Source: a virus. Taken from it: a stretch of DNA of 64,000 bases. A program made the position numbers and the translations under genes. The notes under the pieces are model-generated. The model did no database searches and was not told the DNA's origin. It saw only the letters and a program-made list of their open reading frames with translations. Of the stretch, positions 42,315 through 52,228 are shown piece after piece. The stretch covers positions 1 to 64,000 of IMG/VR virus record IMGVR_UViG_3300020446_000006; one strand, given 5' to 3'. Within the stretch, counting starts at the first letter, position 1, and each line of letters starts with the position of its first letter.

Positions 42315-45300
42315 TATAACCACTCCTCTTTGAGTTTCATCACCATTGATTTGTATATATCATAAGCGTTCTGTGAATTTCCATTATCAATTTCAATAAT
42401 GGCTAAATCAATTTGCTCACCTATCCAATTCCAAGTTTCATGTTCCTCTGGTATTGCAGCAACAATTGCAGGAGCAATTTTATAATATTCATTAAGATCA
42501 TCTGAGTTGCGTCCACCCATAAATGTATCACGGAATTTTCTAAGTTTTGTTAGTGTTACGCCATCATCAGCCTCACCTCTACGTTCAACAATTGCAGTAG
42601 TAATGAAACAGAAACTACCACCACCGCCACCGGTGTCTGGATTATCTGGACGACTTGGAGGAGCATCTGGTGTCGAAGGTGGCCCGCCAAATTCACCGTA
42701 ATAACCAACACCATAATCATCTGACGGATTATTTGTCCAAGAACTACCGACACCATTTTGAATCGTAACACCTTGTCCGCTGTAGTTGTCATCACCTCCG
42801 TCATTATTATGAGTATAAGGTAGTGCAGTATTAATAGACGTCTTTGTACCTTCAACTTCGAGTATGCGAGTTGATAAAACATCTTGATGAACTGTATCTA
42901 AGAATCCTTGTGCAGTATAATTTGCTCGAGCAATTGTGCCAGAAACTTTTTCATCGTTAATGTTGACATCCATTAATTTAATTTCATGCACACCAGCTCT
43001 AAATCTGAAAGTATCGTTATTCGGAATTTGGAATGATATTTCAACTTTACCTGCCTGATCTGTTTCGAGTGCAGAAGATCCATCTCTATGAGCAGTTTGA
43101 TTCTTTAGACGGTTACCAAAATCTTCTGTAGTTTCAGAATATCTTTCGAATGGAGCCTCTCGAACAAAGTCTGCCATATTTTTGCCATCAAAGAATAAGA
43201 ACACAGTCGCGTTTGGTCTTAATCCATTTGCTTTAATGCTTACAACTCTAGATCTAATAAATGGTAAAAGTGCAACTTGAAGTACTCTTGATCCAATAAC
43301 CTCTTCAACGACTTCTTCTGAAATAACTTTATTAACCGTCTTAGACTCAAAATTTCTACTTGTTTTTGTAATAGTATTTGTCTTATCGCCGACTTCAAGA
43401 TCTTCAAGATCTTTTCCGCCCCAGTTCCATTCCCAACTATTCCAGTTAGCAGCAAGATTAGTAGAAAGTTTCGTTCCACCATCAATTACTGTTCTAGATG
43501 CTACGTTAGTGTCTCTCCATTCATCTGAAGCAGGAGATACCACTAGGTTTCCGTCATACACTGAAGTCGTATATGGATTAATCTCTACAGCCTTTGTCGC
43601 AAATGGCTGATTGATATAGGTTTCATCTGTGAAATTCATATAGACATTATCACCTTTACGAACCACGCCAGTAGAATTATCAGAGTCGAAGATCATACGA
43701 ATATTATCTTCACTAAAAGCAGGTCGCAATATTCCTGATGAAGGATCAATTGATGCTCTATATGAAGGATTCGAAAGATCAGCTAAAATATGAGTTGTAA
43801 AGTTATCTACAAAGAATCCTGATTTAGTACGATTTAGTCCAGCAGAATCAAGTACTTCAAAATTACTTGTTTGAAGTTCGAGCATACTTAAAGAAGCAAT
43901 CTCTTCGAGATCTTGGATTCTCCTATCTAAGAAGTTAATGTCGTCCATCGTATACCGACGATGATCGATCTTCTTTACAGATACATCATTCTCATCAAGA
44001 GTGTTTGGATTTAATCTAAAATTATAAAGCGGAAGAGTTCCACTTGGTGCATCTGGATATGCTGGATTAAATGCGTCTTGACCATTAATAATATCAAAGT
44101 TGCCTTCGCGATCTATTACAAGTTTATAAGATCTTGCAAGATAATATGTATTATCAGAAGTAATCAAATCACTAGGCTGAGGAAGATACGCAATATTCGC
44201 TTCTGTAAAATTACTTGATGCATTAATCACAGGTCTCATATCAATCGCGTCGCGTAGGTTAAGCTTTATCCCACTTGAGAATCTGTAATCCGGAATCTCA
44301 TCATAGTCAACAACACCAGTATAAGAGTTAACGGCAAAGAAGTTACCTGCACCATGTCCAAAGTGATCAAACTTTACATAAACGTTTCCTGAAGGAGCCG
44401 TTTGACCAGATTTTAGAACCATACGACCGAGACCGTAGAAGTTATCTCTTTGACCGTTATCGAGTTCAAACTTATATGACACATCGGTGCCATCAGAATC
44501 AACAAGAGTTGTTCTATGAACTCTGAAAATATCTGGAACACCGAGATTAATAAACTGTTCGCCTGTTACAGAGTTTGTTGATACAGTCGTTGTTACAGTT
44601 GCATTTGTTGTAAGTGTCTTGGCTCGTACAACAGGTGAAGATGTTGATGCGTACACATAAGCTTTAATTGGTGCGCTGGTTGGAAGTCCAGTAACTGTTG
44701 TCGTACTTGAACCGGTTGTAAGTCCACCTAAACCGCTATTGGCAAGCCGTCCGCCATTTGCATCGTCTGTAAAGAACAGCCAATCACTTGCATTATCAAG
44801 TGTGTAGTTAGTAGGCACTGAGATTGTAAAATTACCTGCACCATCTGAAGTACCTGATCTTAAAATCTGAACTTCAATCTGTTGAGGATCAACTGTTTGT
44901 GGACGATTGAAAGGTGTAGGATATATAAGCGTGTTATTTAGTGGATCACCAATAACTGTATTTGTACCTGACTGAATTGGATTGAAATAGTTATCAGAAT
45001 CTGTACCAATCGACTTCGCATCTCGGAAGTTCTGTCCTGCATTCATTGCAATATCAAAGATGTGATACCTTATGTTTGCTCCATTCTCATGTACGGCTCT
45101 AACTCGTACTTCACCAATTTTGTTTCCATCAAAGTTACGAGCATCCATAATATCTTGTGCAGCAAATGTCTTAATATCTGGACCACCAATGGCAGAGTCT
45201 GATAAGACATCAATAAAGTTTCCATAATTTACTGGAATAAATTCGCCTTCGACTTCAAGTGTTTCAGCAGGTTTTAAGATTCTAAGATCTGTTGGTGCAA

Positions 45301-46300
45301 AACGTGCTGCGCGATATCCATCAACAACTACAATACCATCACTTGCTTTTAGAAGTAGATGTGAATTTGCAGAGTCTGGATCAAATGACATTCTAAATGG
45401 TTTTACGATATAGTCACCAGAGTTTTCACGAATACGAGTCGCAACCATATCTCTTGGTATATTATACTGTAAATTTTGTTGAGCTGAAACGGCAGTAAAG
45501 ATAGCTCCCTCTTTAACCGTAGCGACATGAATAAAATTTTCTGATGCTGTTAATGCAGCTCTTGTAGTAAGTTCTAATTTGATATAATATCTGTGAGCAC
45601 CTGGAGCAGAAAGATTTGGTAGCGCACCTTGATTATCGTATAAAGACTGATCATCATCTTCTGTAAATACAGACTGAGTAATTTTAAAACCGACATCCGC
45701 ATCTGGTGCGTCATCATATTTTGAAACAATAGTTGTTTGTGATTCTGTAAATACAAAGAATCCTTGAGTGAAGTATATACTTTGACCGACAGTTGCACGA
45801 GTGCCTTTACCAATAGCTGGATTTGCCACAGTGTTTGTAATTTGTACAATACGTCCACTTCCTAGGCTTTCGCCTGCCTGGAATCTAGGTGAAGTATTTG
45901 TTATCGATGAGGAAGACGTATTTACATATCTTAAGAAGTAAGTAACAGGATCTGTAGCAGTCGCTGCAGCAATTTCAAGTACTTCCGCCTGTACACCAGA
46001 TGTAACGCCTGTTAAGACATCACCAACGTTTGCAACTGTTGATGTCGAAGTATTATCGAGCTTTACAAATTCATATCCTGTATCAATTGAAAGGCCACCT
46101 GGTTTTACAACGGCGCCTTCTTTAAAGATATTATTACCGAAGCGTTCAACCTGCTTGTTAATAATTGTCTGCATCTGTGTAAGTTCACGAGCCTGCAGAG
46201 TTCTACCTGGATTAAACAGGATTCTATAATATCCTGCACTGTCGGTAAAATCATCTTTATATCGAGTATCAAATAAGGTATCGGTATATGTAATTGCCAT
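42314..46300 (-). CDS. Giant baseplate/fibre protein, DUF4815-type, CFI-box end
   Basis: 1328 residues. N-terminal domain (TLFDTRYKDDFTDSAGYYRI, GRTLQARELTQMQTIINKQV) is the DUF4815 type of marine phage structural proteins. Central long beta body. Near residue 1220 a poly-Gly stretch precedes a C-terminal domain of about 100 residues beginning SFCFITTAIVERRG and continuing LRKFRDTFM, resembling the CFI-box C-terminal domain found in some bacterial surface proteins. It is the largest protein of the baseplate periphery, flanked by other structural genes. It could be the equivalent of gp10 or a baseplate-fibre hub; this is inferred. Confidence 0.75.
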   Translation of the reverse strand: MAITYTDTLFDTRYKDDFTDSAGYYRILFNPGRTLQARELTQMQTIINKQVERFGNNIFKEGAVVKPGGLSIDTGYEFVKLDNTSTSTVANVGDVLTGVTSGVQAEVLEIAAATATDPVTYFLRYVNTSSSSITNTSPRFQAGESLGSGRIVQITNTVANPAIGKGTRATVGQSIYFTQGFFVFTESQTTIVSKYDDAPDADVGFKITQSVFTEDDDQSLYDNQGALPNLSAPGAHRYYIKLELTTRAALTASENFIHVATVKEGAIFTAVSAQQNLQYNIPRDMVATRIRENSGDYIVKPFRMSFDPDSANSHLLLKASDGIVVVDGYRAARFAPTDLRILKPAETLEVEGEFIPVNYGNFIDVLSDSAIGGPDIKTFAAQDIMDARNFDGNKIGEVRVRAVHENGANIRYHIFDIAMNAGQNFRDAKSIGTDSDNYFNPIQSGTNTVIGDPLNNTLIYPTPFNRPQTVDPQQIEVQILRSGTSDGAGNFTISVPTNYTLDNASDWLFFTDDANGGRLANSGLGGLTTGSSTTTVTGLPTSAPIKAYVYASTSSPVVRAKTLTTNATVTTTVSTNSVTGEQFINLGVPDIFRVHRTTLVDSDGTDVSYKFELDNGQRDNFYGLGRMVLKSGQTAPSGNVYVKFDHFGHGAGNFFAVNSYTGVVDYDEIPDYRFSSGIKLNLRDAIDMRPVINASSNFTEANIAYLPQPSDLITSDNTYYLARSYKLVIDREGNFDIINGQDAFNPAYPDAPSGTLPLYNFRLNPNTLDENDVSVKKIDHRRYTMDDINFLDRRIQDLEEIASLSMLELQTSNFEVLDSAGLNRTKSGFFVDNFTTHILADLSNPSYRASIDPSSGILRPAFSEDNIRMIFDSDNSTGVVRKGDNVYMNFTDETYINQPFATKAVEINPYTTSVYDGNLVVSPASDEWRDTNVASRTVIDGGTKLSTNLAANWNSWEWNWGGKDLEDLEVGDKTNTITKTSRNFESKTVNKVISEEVVEEVIGSRVLQVALLPFIRSRVVSIKANGLRPNATVFLFFDGKNMADFVREAPFERYSETTEDFGNRLKNQTAHRDGSSALETDQAGKVEISFQIPNNDTFRFRAGVHEIKLMDVNINDEKVSGTIARANYTAQGFLDTVHQDVLSTRILEVEGTKTSINTALPYTHNNDGGDDNYSGQGVTIQNGVGSSWTNNPSDDYGVGYYGEFGGPPSTPDAPPSRPDNPDTGGGGGSFCFITTAIVERRGEADDGVTLTKLRKFRDTFMGGRNSDDLNEYYKIAPAIVAAIPEEHETWNWIGEQIDLAIIEIDNGNSQNAYDIYKSMVMKLKEEWL

Positions 46301-46310
46301 TTTCTAGCCC

Positions 46311-47657
46311 TTAGAATTGAATAATAACTTTGATGTCTTCTGCTTGCGAAGTTGTACGTGAAACAGGCGCTCTGTTGTCTATGTATAGTAGATCTCCGGA
46401 CTGTTTATCGACTTGAGATTGTATTAAACTCGAATCGATAATGCCTTGACCGGCTCCATTGAGCTCTTCAATAACTTCACCATCTTGAAACGGAGTAAAT
46501 CCAGTTTCGTCTGTTTGGTGGTAATAAATTTCATTTGAATCAATAAAGTCGACATACGCTTGTGCGTTTGAAGTTTGACCTTCAAGTATCTTATCGACAG
46601 TAAAGTTTGTCACAATGCTTGAAAGAGTCATATGATTTAGAGCGTTACCTGTTGTATTTGTAAAGAGGTTTCCGTTTTTATCTCGTGGATTTTTCAATAG
46701 ACCAATTTGTCTAAAGTCCTGATTCACATAGAAATTACTGTCAGTTCCCTCAATCATAGTATGGAACATGACAGCAGAAGACTTAAGATCTACTCGTGGA
46801 TCAGCACCGACACCCGAATCTGAGAATGGTAAAATTGCTCGAGCTGTAGCTCCGGAGCCGCCACCTCCACTGATTGTTACAGTGGCTGTAGAGTAACCAC
46901 TACCATGTGCAAGTGTAGAACTATCTGGATCCATTTGTATACGAGTTACTTCTCCAGTTGCAGAATCAATTACTGCCGATGCCGATGCTCCTGTACCAAA
47001 TCCTCCGATTGTAACAGTTGGATTTGATGTATAATTCTGTCCGTTTGATGTTAATACGATCGAAAGAACTGCTCCACTAATTGCATGATCTTGCACTTCA
47101 GCTTGTTTTAACTCAATACCAGTTGAATTTGAGTCTGTGGCACCTTGTAATTTAACAGGAATAAAATTAGATGATTGAAATTTTTCTTGATCAGCCGCAG
47201 AAATTGTATACATAAATTTCCATACATATCCATCTGCTGTACGGAAAGAATGTATATTTGAACCAGTTGGTTCTACAGTTGATGGCTGTGCAACACCTTG
47301 TTTATTACGACCGACTTCAAGACAAACATAAACTTGATTATTATCAGTTTTTACGTAATAAGGAAGTGTTGGATATCCTTGTACACGATCGTCATACGGA
47401 GAATAAATACGACCATTTGACCAGTTATTACGTGGTGCTACAAGTGAAGACCCTTGCATTCTTTTAATTGATTGCAAACCATCTCTAAAATCTGATTGAG
47501 TTTCAGGATTATTAGTTGGAGTCGGAACAGTTTCGAAAGAATCCCACTGTTCTGATCGACCAATACCTACATAATAGTTTGCTGTTCCTAGCGAGAACTG
47601 GTCAAAGAAGTCTCGAGCAATCTGTCTTTTAAGTGTATCTGTAATTACTGCTGGCAT
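46311..47657 (-). CDS. Baseplate wedge-associated structural protein
   Basis: 448 residues. N-terminal landmarks ITDTLKRQIARDFFDQFS, NYYVGIGRSEQWDSFE and SYSPYDD-like region are typical of a baseplate/fibre family in marine T4-like phages. Two copies of the 'GxxY...PTV' beta unit (NGQNYTSNPTVTIGG, about 206; GSGYSTATVTISGGG, about 256) match those inserted in gp14. The C-terminal half includes FTVDKILEGQTSNAQAYV. No enzyme motif. Located between the DUF4815 protein and a fibre-type protein. Confidence 0.65.
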   Translation of the reverse strand: MPAVITDTLKRQIARDFFDQFSLGTANYYVGIGRSEQWDSFETVPTPTNNPETQSDFRDGLQSIKRMQGSSLVAPRNNWSNGRIYSPYDDRVQGYPTLPYYVKTDNNQVYVCLEVGRNKQGVAQPSTVEPTGSNIHSFRTADGYVWKFMYTISAADQEKFQSSNFIPVKLQGATDSNSTGIELKQAEVQDHAISGAVLSIVLTSNGQNYTSNPTVTIGGFGTGASASAVIDSATGEVTRIQMDPDSSTLAHGSGYSTATVTISGGGGSGATARAILPFSDSGVGADPRVDLKSSAVMFHTMIEGTDSNFYVNQDFRQIGLLKNPRDKNGNLFTNTTGNALNHMTLSSIVTNFTVDKILEGQTSNAQAYVDFIDSNEIYYHQTDETGFTPFQDGEVIEELNGAGQGIIDSSLIQSQVDKQSGDLLYIDNRAPVSRTTSQAEDIKVIIQF

Positions 47658-47670
47658 TTTCTATATCCTA

Positions 47671-48906
47671 TTAAGTACTAATTGCGGCGCCAAGCGCAAT
47701 ACGCTTGTAAGAACCTGCATCGCTATCAAAAACCGCAAGACATGGATTACCTGATGCGCCATTTGATACGAAAATTAATTTACCATGTTCACCTGTTGGA
47801 ACTGTATTAACTGTGTAATTTCGAAGATCAACTTCAACTGCACGCGCTTTTACATAATCAGAATCAACTGTAGCAGGTATATCATCGGCAGCAATCATAT
47901 CTCTCTTAATTGAGAACCATCCTTGATCATCGTATAAATTAAATCGATTTGAATCCTTATGATAAGATATTGATCCCTTACCTCTGAATTTAGACAAGTT
48001 AATGGTTGAGGTAAGACCAGCAGTATTGACTGTAGGTACTGCTAATGTTCCTGTATTATTAGTTGAATCAAATCCAAAATTAAATACGGTTTGATTTGTA
48101 ACCAGTTCACTTGTTACAATCTCATCAACAGTGGCAAGTTGAATTGTGTTACCACCAAACAGCAAGCCTCCGCCATTTGTAGAAGCATAGCTTCCTGTTC
48201 TGTCCGGACCGGTAAGAAATCCTGCACCAACAAAGAATCCGTTTGATGAATCTATAGAAACGTTATTTTCGCCTAAAGAAACCGGTTGTGAGAACGTAAA
48301 GTTTGTTCCATCAAATCCAAGTCTTTCGCCTGCAAGATGAATTGTAGTACCAGAAAGATACAGGTCTTTCCACTTAAAGTTTGAATCACCTAAGTCGTAT
48401 GTGCTATCGACAGATGGAACAATGTGGCCTGCATGTGCTGTGAGGTTTGGTGCATCAACTCTTAAATTGACATATGCAGAATCGACAATTAAAGCTACTT
48501 CGGCAGAATCAACAGAATTAGATTGAATAAGTGTAAGAGTACTGGCAGAATCAAATGCTGTACCAGTAAGCAGTGAAATATAAGTAGAATCAACAATACT
48601 TGTAATGTCAGCTGTAAGAGCGACAGTACCTGAACTATCAGGCAATACAATTAAATTATCACCAGTCGGATCGATTACACCAAGTGATGTTTCATGTGAG
48701 TCTGCTGTAACACCTTCGAATACAATGACCTTTGTTCCAAAGGCGATACCGTCTAGACCGCCTGCAGAACCAGATGCAACTTGTAATGCCGCAACATCTG
48801 TATACAGCTCGTCGAAGTTGTCATTAATTTTAATCGCACCAGTCCGGAGATCATCACCAGTTCCATCATTACCGGATGTGCCTATGTCGATAATTTGTCT
48901 TGCCAT
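47671..48906 (-). CDS. Fibre-type structural protein with DSAYV motifs
   Basis: 411 residues. The start ARQIIDIGTSGNDGTGDDLR and IKINDNFDELYTDVAAL is a widely shared phage-fibre N-terminal domain. It carries VDSTYISLLTG, VDSAYVNLRVD and VDSDYVKARAVEVDLR peptides and a DSNFKWKDLYLSGTT module. A short fibre or baseplate appendage is likely. Its late promoter box is at 48932-48939. Confidence 0.65.
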   Translation of the reverse strand: MARQIIDIGTSGNDGTGDDLRTGAIKINDNFDELYTDVAALQVASGSAGGLDGIAFGTKVIVFEGVTADSHETSLGVIDPTGDNLIVLPDSSGTVALTADITSIVDSTYISLLTGTAFDSASTLTLIQSNSVDSAEVALIVDSAYVNLRVDAPNLTAHAGHIVPSVDSTYDLGDSNFKWKDLYLSGTTIHLAGERLGFDGTNFTFSQPVSLGENNVSIDSSNGFFVGAGFLTGPDRTGSYASTNGGGLLFGGNTIQLATVDEIVTSELVTNQTVFNFGFDSTNNTGTLAVPTVNTAGLTSTINLSKFRGKGSISYHKDSNRFNLYDDQGWFSIKRDMIAADDIPATVDSDYVKARAVEVDLRNYTVNTVPTGEHGKLIFVSNGASGNPCLAVFDSDAGSYKRIALGAAIST

Positions 48907-48931
48907 ATCTTATCCTATAAAACTATAACTC

Positions 48932-48939
48932 TATTTATA
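48932..48939 (-). promoter_or_regulatory. T4-type late promoter box
   Basis: Exact TATAAATA on the minus strand, about 26 bases before the start at 48906. It would drive the peripheral baseplate genes separately from gp25-gp6. Confidence 0.75.
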
Positions 48940-48949
48940 ATAGAAATCA

Positions 48950-49924
48950 TCACTTTCTAAAATATACTCTTGAACTAAAGTCATCTAATGTTGATGAGAA
49001 GCGAATTGCAGATGCATTTGCTGAATCAGCAAAATCGTCAAACGATGCATAGAATCCGCCCCATTCATAAACCTTATTGTAGTATTTTTGCACATCTGCA
49101 ATCGTAAGACCAGGATAGTCATTAAGATTGCGATATATGCTATAACGATCACGCAGTGTGTCACTATCAAGACCATCGTAAAGCGGTGAAAGAGAAGGCG
49201 GTTCTGATAGTGCACCAATTACCTCACCTTCTGCATTACTCGTAAGAGTTGCTTGTGAGTGAAGAAGGCTTCTACCTGTATTTGGATCAGAAATCGATTC
49301 TGCTGTACCGATAGTTAATTGAGGCTGAGCTTCGAGTGTAACGGATGCTCCGAGAAAAAATCCAGCAGGATGTACAAAGTTTCTATAAAGTTCTTCCCAT
49401 TCAACAATTGGTAAAGGTGCTTTAATTAATGTCGAAAAGATTTGATTTATTCCACCATCTTGTAGCTTAAATCCTTCTTCTTCACCTATCGATGATTGTG
49501 ATACTCGAAACAGTTTTTCTTTCGGATATATAATTTCAATTTCTTCTTGGAAGAAAGCTCTAAAGAAACCATGTACAGAATATTCAGAACCTTTAACCCG
49601 AAAGAAATTACCGAAGTTGCGAAGTGCTTCTCTTGGATTTGTGAAGAAACTGTTTGAAACACCAAGAGCAATCTCATCAAACATAAAGTCAAGAAATTCA
49701 AGTTTTGCATCTTCAACGTCTCGAATTGTTTGTAGCTCTTGAATAATACCGCCGAAAGTATCTGCTGAATCAAGATGTTCGTAATATGCATCTAAAAAAG
49801 TTACGAGATTCGGATAATCTTCTCGAAAATGTTCTGGTAAAACTTCATCTACCAGACTCTTTCTTATATTTGTACCTATGCGACCGTAGTCGCGAGTGGT
49901 CTGTGCAAAACCTGTATGAGCCAT
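48950..49924 (-). CDS. Baseplate wedge-region protein
   Basis: 324 residues, helical first half (VLPEHFREDYPNLVTFLDAY, GGIIQELQTIRDVEDAKLEF, NFFRVKGSEYSVHGFFRAFF, EEIEIIYPKEKLFR) followed by a beta part and FFLGASVTLEAQPQL. It shares one base with gp6 upstream. This protein type follows gp6 in marine T4-like phages, where T4 has gp7. I cannot confirm homology with gp7. Its place in the gp25-gp6 transcript argues for a wedge component. Confidence 0.65.
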   Translation of the reverse strand: MAHTGFAQTTRDYGRIGTNIRKSLVDEVLPEHFREDYPNLVTFLDAYYEHLDSADTFGGIIQELQTIRDVEDAKLEFLDFMFDEIALGVSNSFFTNPREALRNFGNFFRVKGSEYSVHGFFRAFFQEEIEIIYPKEKLFRVSQSSIGEEEGFKLQDGGINQIFSTLIKAPLPIVEWEELYRNFVHPAGFFLGASVTLEAQPQLTIGTAESISDPNTGRSLLHSQATLTSNAEGEVIGALSEPPSLSPLYDGLDSDTLRDRYSIYRNLNDYPGLTIADVQKYYNKVYEWGGFYASFDDFADSANASAIRFSSTLDDFSSRVYFRK

Positions 49925-51762
49925 TATGTCACCACTAGAGTATTATTCTGTCTGTCAATTCTTGCTGTTGCAGATGTTTCTGTCTGATCGAGTCTTAGAA
50001 TGTAGTTACGTAAAGGACGAATCACAGAAGGATTATCAGGCGTTACAGAAACTTTAATGAATGTATCACCACCAATAAATCCTTCAGGCGCAAAGCCAAT
50101 AATATCAACTTTACCATTTACACCATCATACTGTCCTACATTATCAAGTAAAACATTACCATCAACGTCAATAATTTGCAATCGATTTGAATTAAGTTGA
50201 TTTTTGATAGATGCAACTGCTCCGTTAAATTGGAAGATTGAAGAAGATACCGAATGTACTTCATCATCTGGATTTACAATTTTCATTGGGAAAGCAAGCG
50301 CATGAGATTCTGTTACTCCTATTGTAGGAGAAAATCTTAACTGTGCTTTCACATCCATTCTGCTTGACAAGATCGCTGTATCTAAAGCATCAATCTCTGT
50401 CAAGAGATTACTGCGTCTAAATATTCTATTGAATGCGTTAAGATTTGTATTAAAATAACGATTAATAAAATTAAACACACTTATTTCGGTAGCAGCTACG
50501 GTAAAACCTGTTTCTGCAGGATCAAAGTCAAAATCAGTTTGAAGCTCTAAGAAAACATTTGTAGGTTCAACAAATTTTGTTGTCATTGAAACAACTGAAA
50601 GATTATCCGTAAAGTTTGTAACAATATTCGCCTGTACAACATCTTTAGTTGTTTGTGAAGTATTTACTGGGAAATTTAATGCAACATAGACTGCGCCATA
50701 ATCAATCGGTACATTTTGATCTCCTGACCAAACATTACAATCCGTTACTTCAGGGAAGTTACTAAGAATAATTCCCTTGTAGTCAAGCGCAGTTACAAGT
50801 CTTTGTTGTGCAGCATATGCAATAGGTGCAAGCTGACGTACACTTTCAATCGATTGTTTAAATGCGCCACCTGTCGATTCGTTTGTTGTTGCAACACTTA
50901 CTGTATAATTAATTCCATCTACATTAATATTTGATCCAGAAACAAATACGTCACCAGCGTTTGCAGCAGGTCCTGAAGAAGAAAGATAAGTTACAACAAC
51001 TTTATTGCCAGGATCTGGTTTCTTACCGAAAGATACTCCATCTCCAAAGTTTACTTCGTAGAAACCATTTGGTGCTTCACGAATTGAATATACAGTTGAA
51101 TCTTTATCGATTGTATTTGCTTCAGATAGTTTTGTATATGTAACAAAGTTAGAAGAACCTGCAGTATCAAATACTCTGACTTTTGCTGTTGACGTATCAA
51201 TAGTTGTATCAGGAATAATAAAGACCTGTCTTTCATCTGTTTCTCCAGACAAAAACGTTTTAGTCTTTTGAACTCCCTCAAAGATTGGTATGTCAGCAGA
51301 TCCAGTAGATGTTTGGAATTGATATAAACCTGAACCATTATCTCTTGCAAAAAATGTTTCAAGTGTTGTAAATGTATAGGTAATTCCATCAATCGAAGAG
51401 TTGAATGTAAATCCATTCGGCAGCTGTATTTGCGGTGGTCGACCTGCCACACCAGAAAGATTAACTGTAAGATTCACTAACGCTTTTGCTGTAGTGCGAG
51501 AACGCACCTGATATCCTAATGTTTCTGCATGCGAAACAACTGATGATCGAAGCTGAGCTGTCGGTAAGAAAGCTTCATTTAATGCAAAGTTTGCAGTTAA
51601 ACCATTAATATGCGTATTGTATGCTAACACGTCTAAAATGTTGTTTAGACCTGACGCATCAAAATCATAGTCAGCAAACTGTTGATCTGACTTAAGAAAA
51701 TTTTTCAGACCTGCTTTGATATTTTGAAAGTCAAGATCGGTTGATTTTACGGTAGTTGCCAT
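49924..51762 (-). CDS. 6: Baseplate wedge protein gp6
   Basis: 612 residues (T4 gp6 about 660). Core of the wedge ring that holds the baseplate together. The start FQNIKAGLKNFLKSDQQFAD, ILDVLAYNTHINGLTANFAL and EAFLPTAQLRSSVVSHAETL is characteristic. It directly follows gp25 as in marine T4-like phages and overlaps the next gene by one base. The AlgaeGp6-type C-terminal part (LRFSPTIGVTESHALAF) is present, so the protein looks complete. Confidence 0.94.
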   Translation of the reverse strand: MATTVKSTDLDFQNIKAGLKNFLKSDQQFADYDFDASGLNNILDVLAYNTHINGLTANFALNEAFLPTAQLRSSVVSHAETLGYQVRSRTTAKALVNLTVNLSGVAGRPPQIQLPNGFTFNSSIDGITYTFTTLETFFARDNGSGLYQFQTSTGSADIPIFEGVQKTKTFLSGETDERQVFIIPDTTIDTSTAKVRVFDTAGSSNFVTYTKLSEANTIDKDSTVYSIREAPNGFYEVNFGDGVSFGKKPDPGNKVVVTYLSSSGPAANAGDVFVSGSNINVDGINYTVSVATTNESTGGAFKQSIESVRQLAPIAYAAQQRLVTALDYKGIILSNFPEVTDCNVWSGDQNVPIDYGAVYVALNFPVNTSQTTKDVVQANIVTNFTDNLSVVSMTTKFVEPTNVFLELQTDFDFDPAETGFTVAATEISVFNFINRYFNTNLNAFNRIFRRSNLLTEIDALDTAILSSRMDVKAQLRFSPTIGVTESHALAFPMKIVNPDDEVHSVSSSIFQFNGAVASIKNQLNSNRLQIIDVDGNVLLDNVGQYDGVNGKVDIIGFAPEGFIGGDTFIKVSVTPDNPSVIRPLRNYILRLDQTETSATARIDRQNNTLVVT

Positions 51763-52203
51763 TTATCTGAGCCTCGCTAATGAAACATCTACAGATACTA
51801 TTTCATTCGTATTTACAACCTGAAATTGAATTGTTGCATCAAGTGAATTACGGTCTGGTTTGAGATTTAAAGAAATAGAAAGTACTCTTGCTCTCGGTTC
51901 ATAATTCTTGATAGCATCTGCTATTAAATCTTGTATAAAGTCTGGATCATAATCTGTATCAAGTGCAAATAATGCACTGTTTAGATTTGCTCCAAAGTTC
52001 GGCTGAAAGGGTTTTTCATACCGACTTGTAAGTAATAAATTTTTTACAGACTGTTTAACGGCAGCAGCATCTACTTTCTTAAAGATATCTCCTGAAGGTC
52101 GAGCTGTAAAAGAAAGGTCAATATCAGTATATTGTCGAGCTCTTGTTGTAACAATCGAGCTAGATAAATTACCGTCTTCAATTGAAAATGCTTTAACTGC
52201 CAT
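51763..52203 (-). CDS. 25: Baseplate wedge protein gp25
   Basis: 146 residues (T4 132). Lysozyme-like fold that starts sheath polymerisation, found in all contractile systems. NLLLTSRYEKPFQPNFGANL and DFIQDLIADAIKNYEPRARV are the diagnostic 'llt..gE.p..P.~G..l' and 'I..~I..~EPR~...' motifs. It immediately precedes gp6. A late promoter box lies at 52221-52228. Confidence 0.95.
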   Translation of the reverse strand: MAVKAFSIEDGNLSSSIVTTRARQYTDIDLSFTARPSGDIFKKVDAAAVKQSVKNLLLTSRYEKPFQPNFGANLNSALFALDTDYDPDFIQDLIADAIKNYEPRARVLSISLNLKPDRNSLDATIQFQVVNTNEIVSVDVSLARLR

Positions 52204-52220
52204 CTAAAAATCCTTTGAAC

Positions 52221-52228
52221 TATTTATA
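52221..52228 (-). promoter_or_regulatory. T4-type late promoter box
   Basis: Exact TATAAATA on the minus strand, about 18 bases before the gp25 start and overlapping the stop of the spike gene. Confidence 0.75.
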
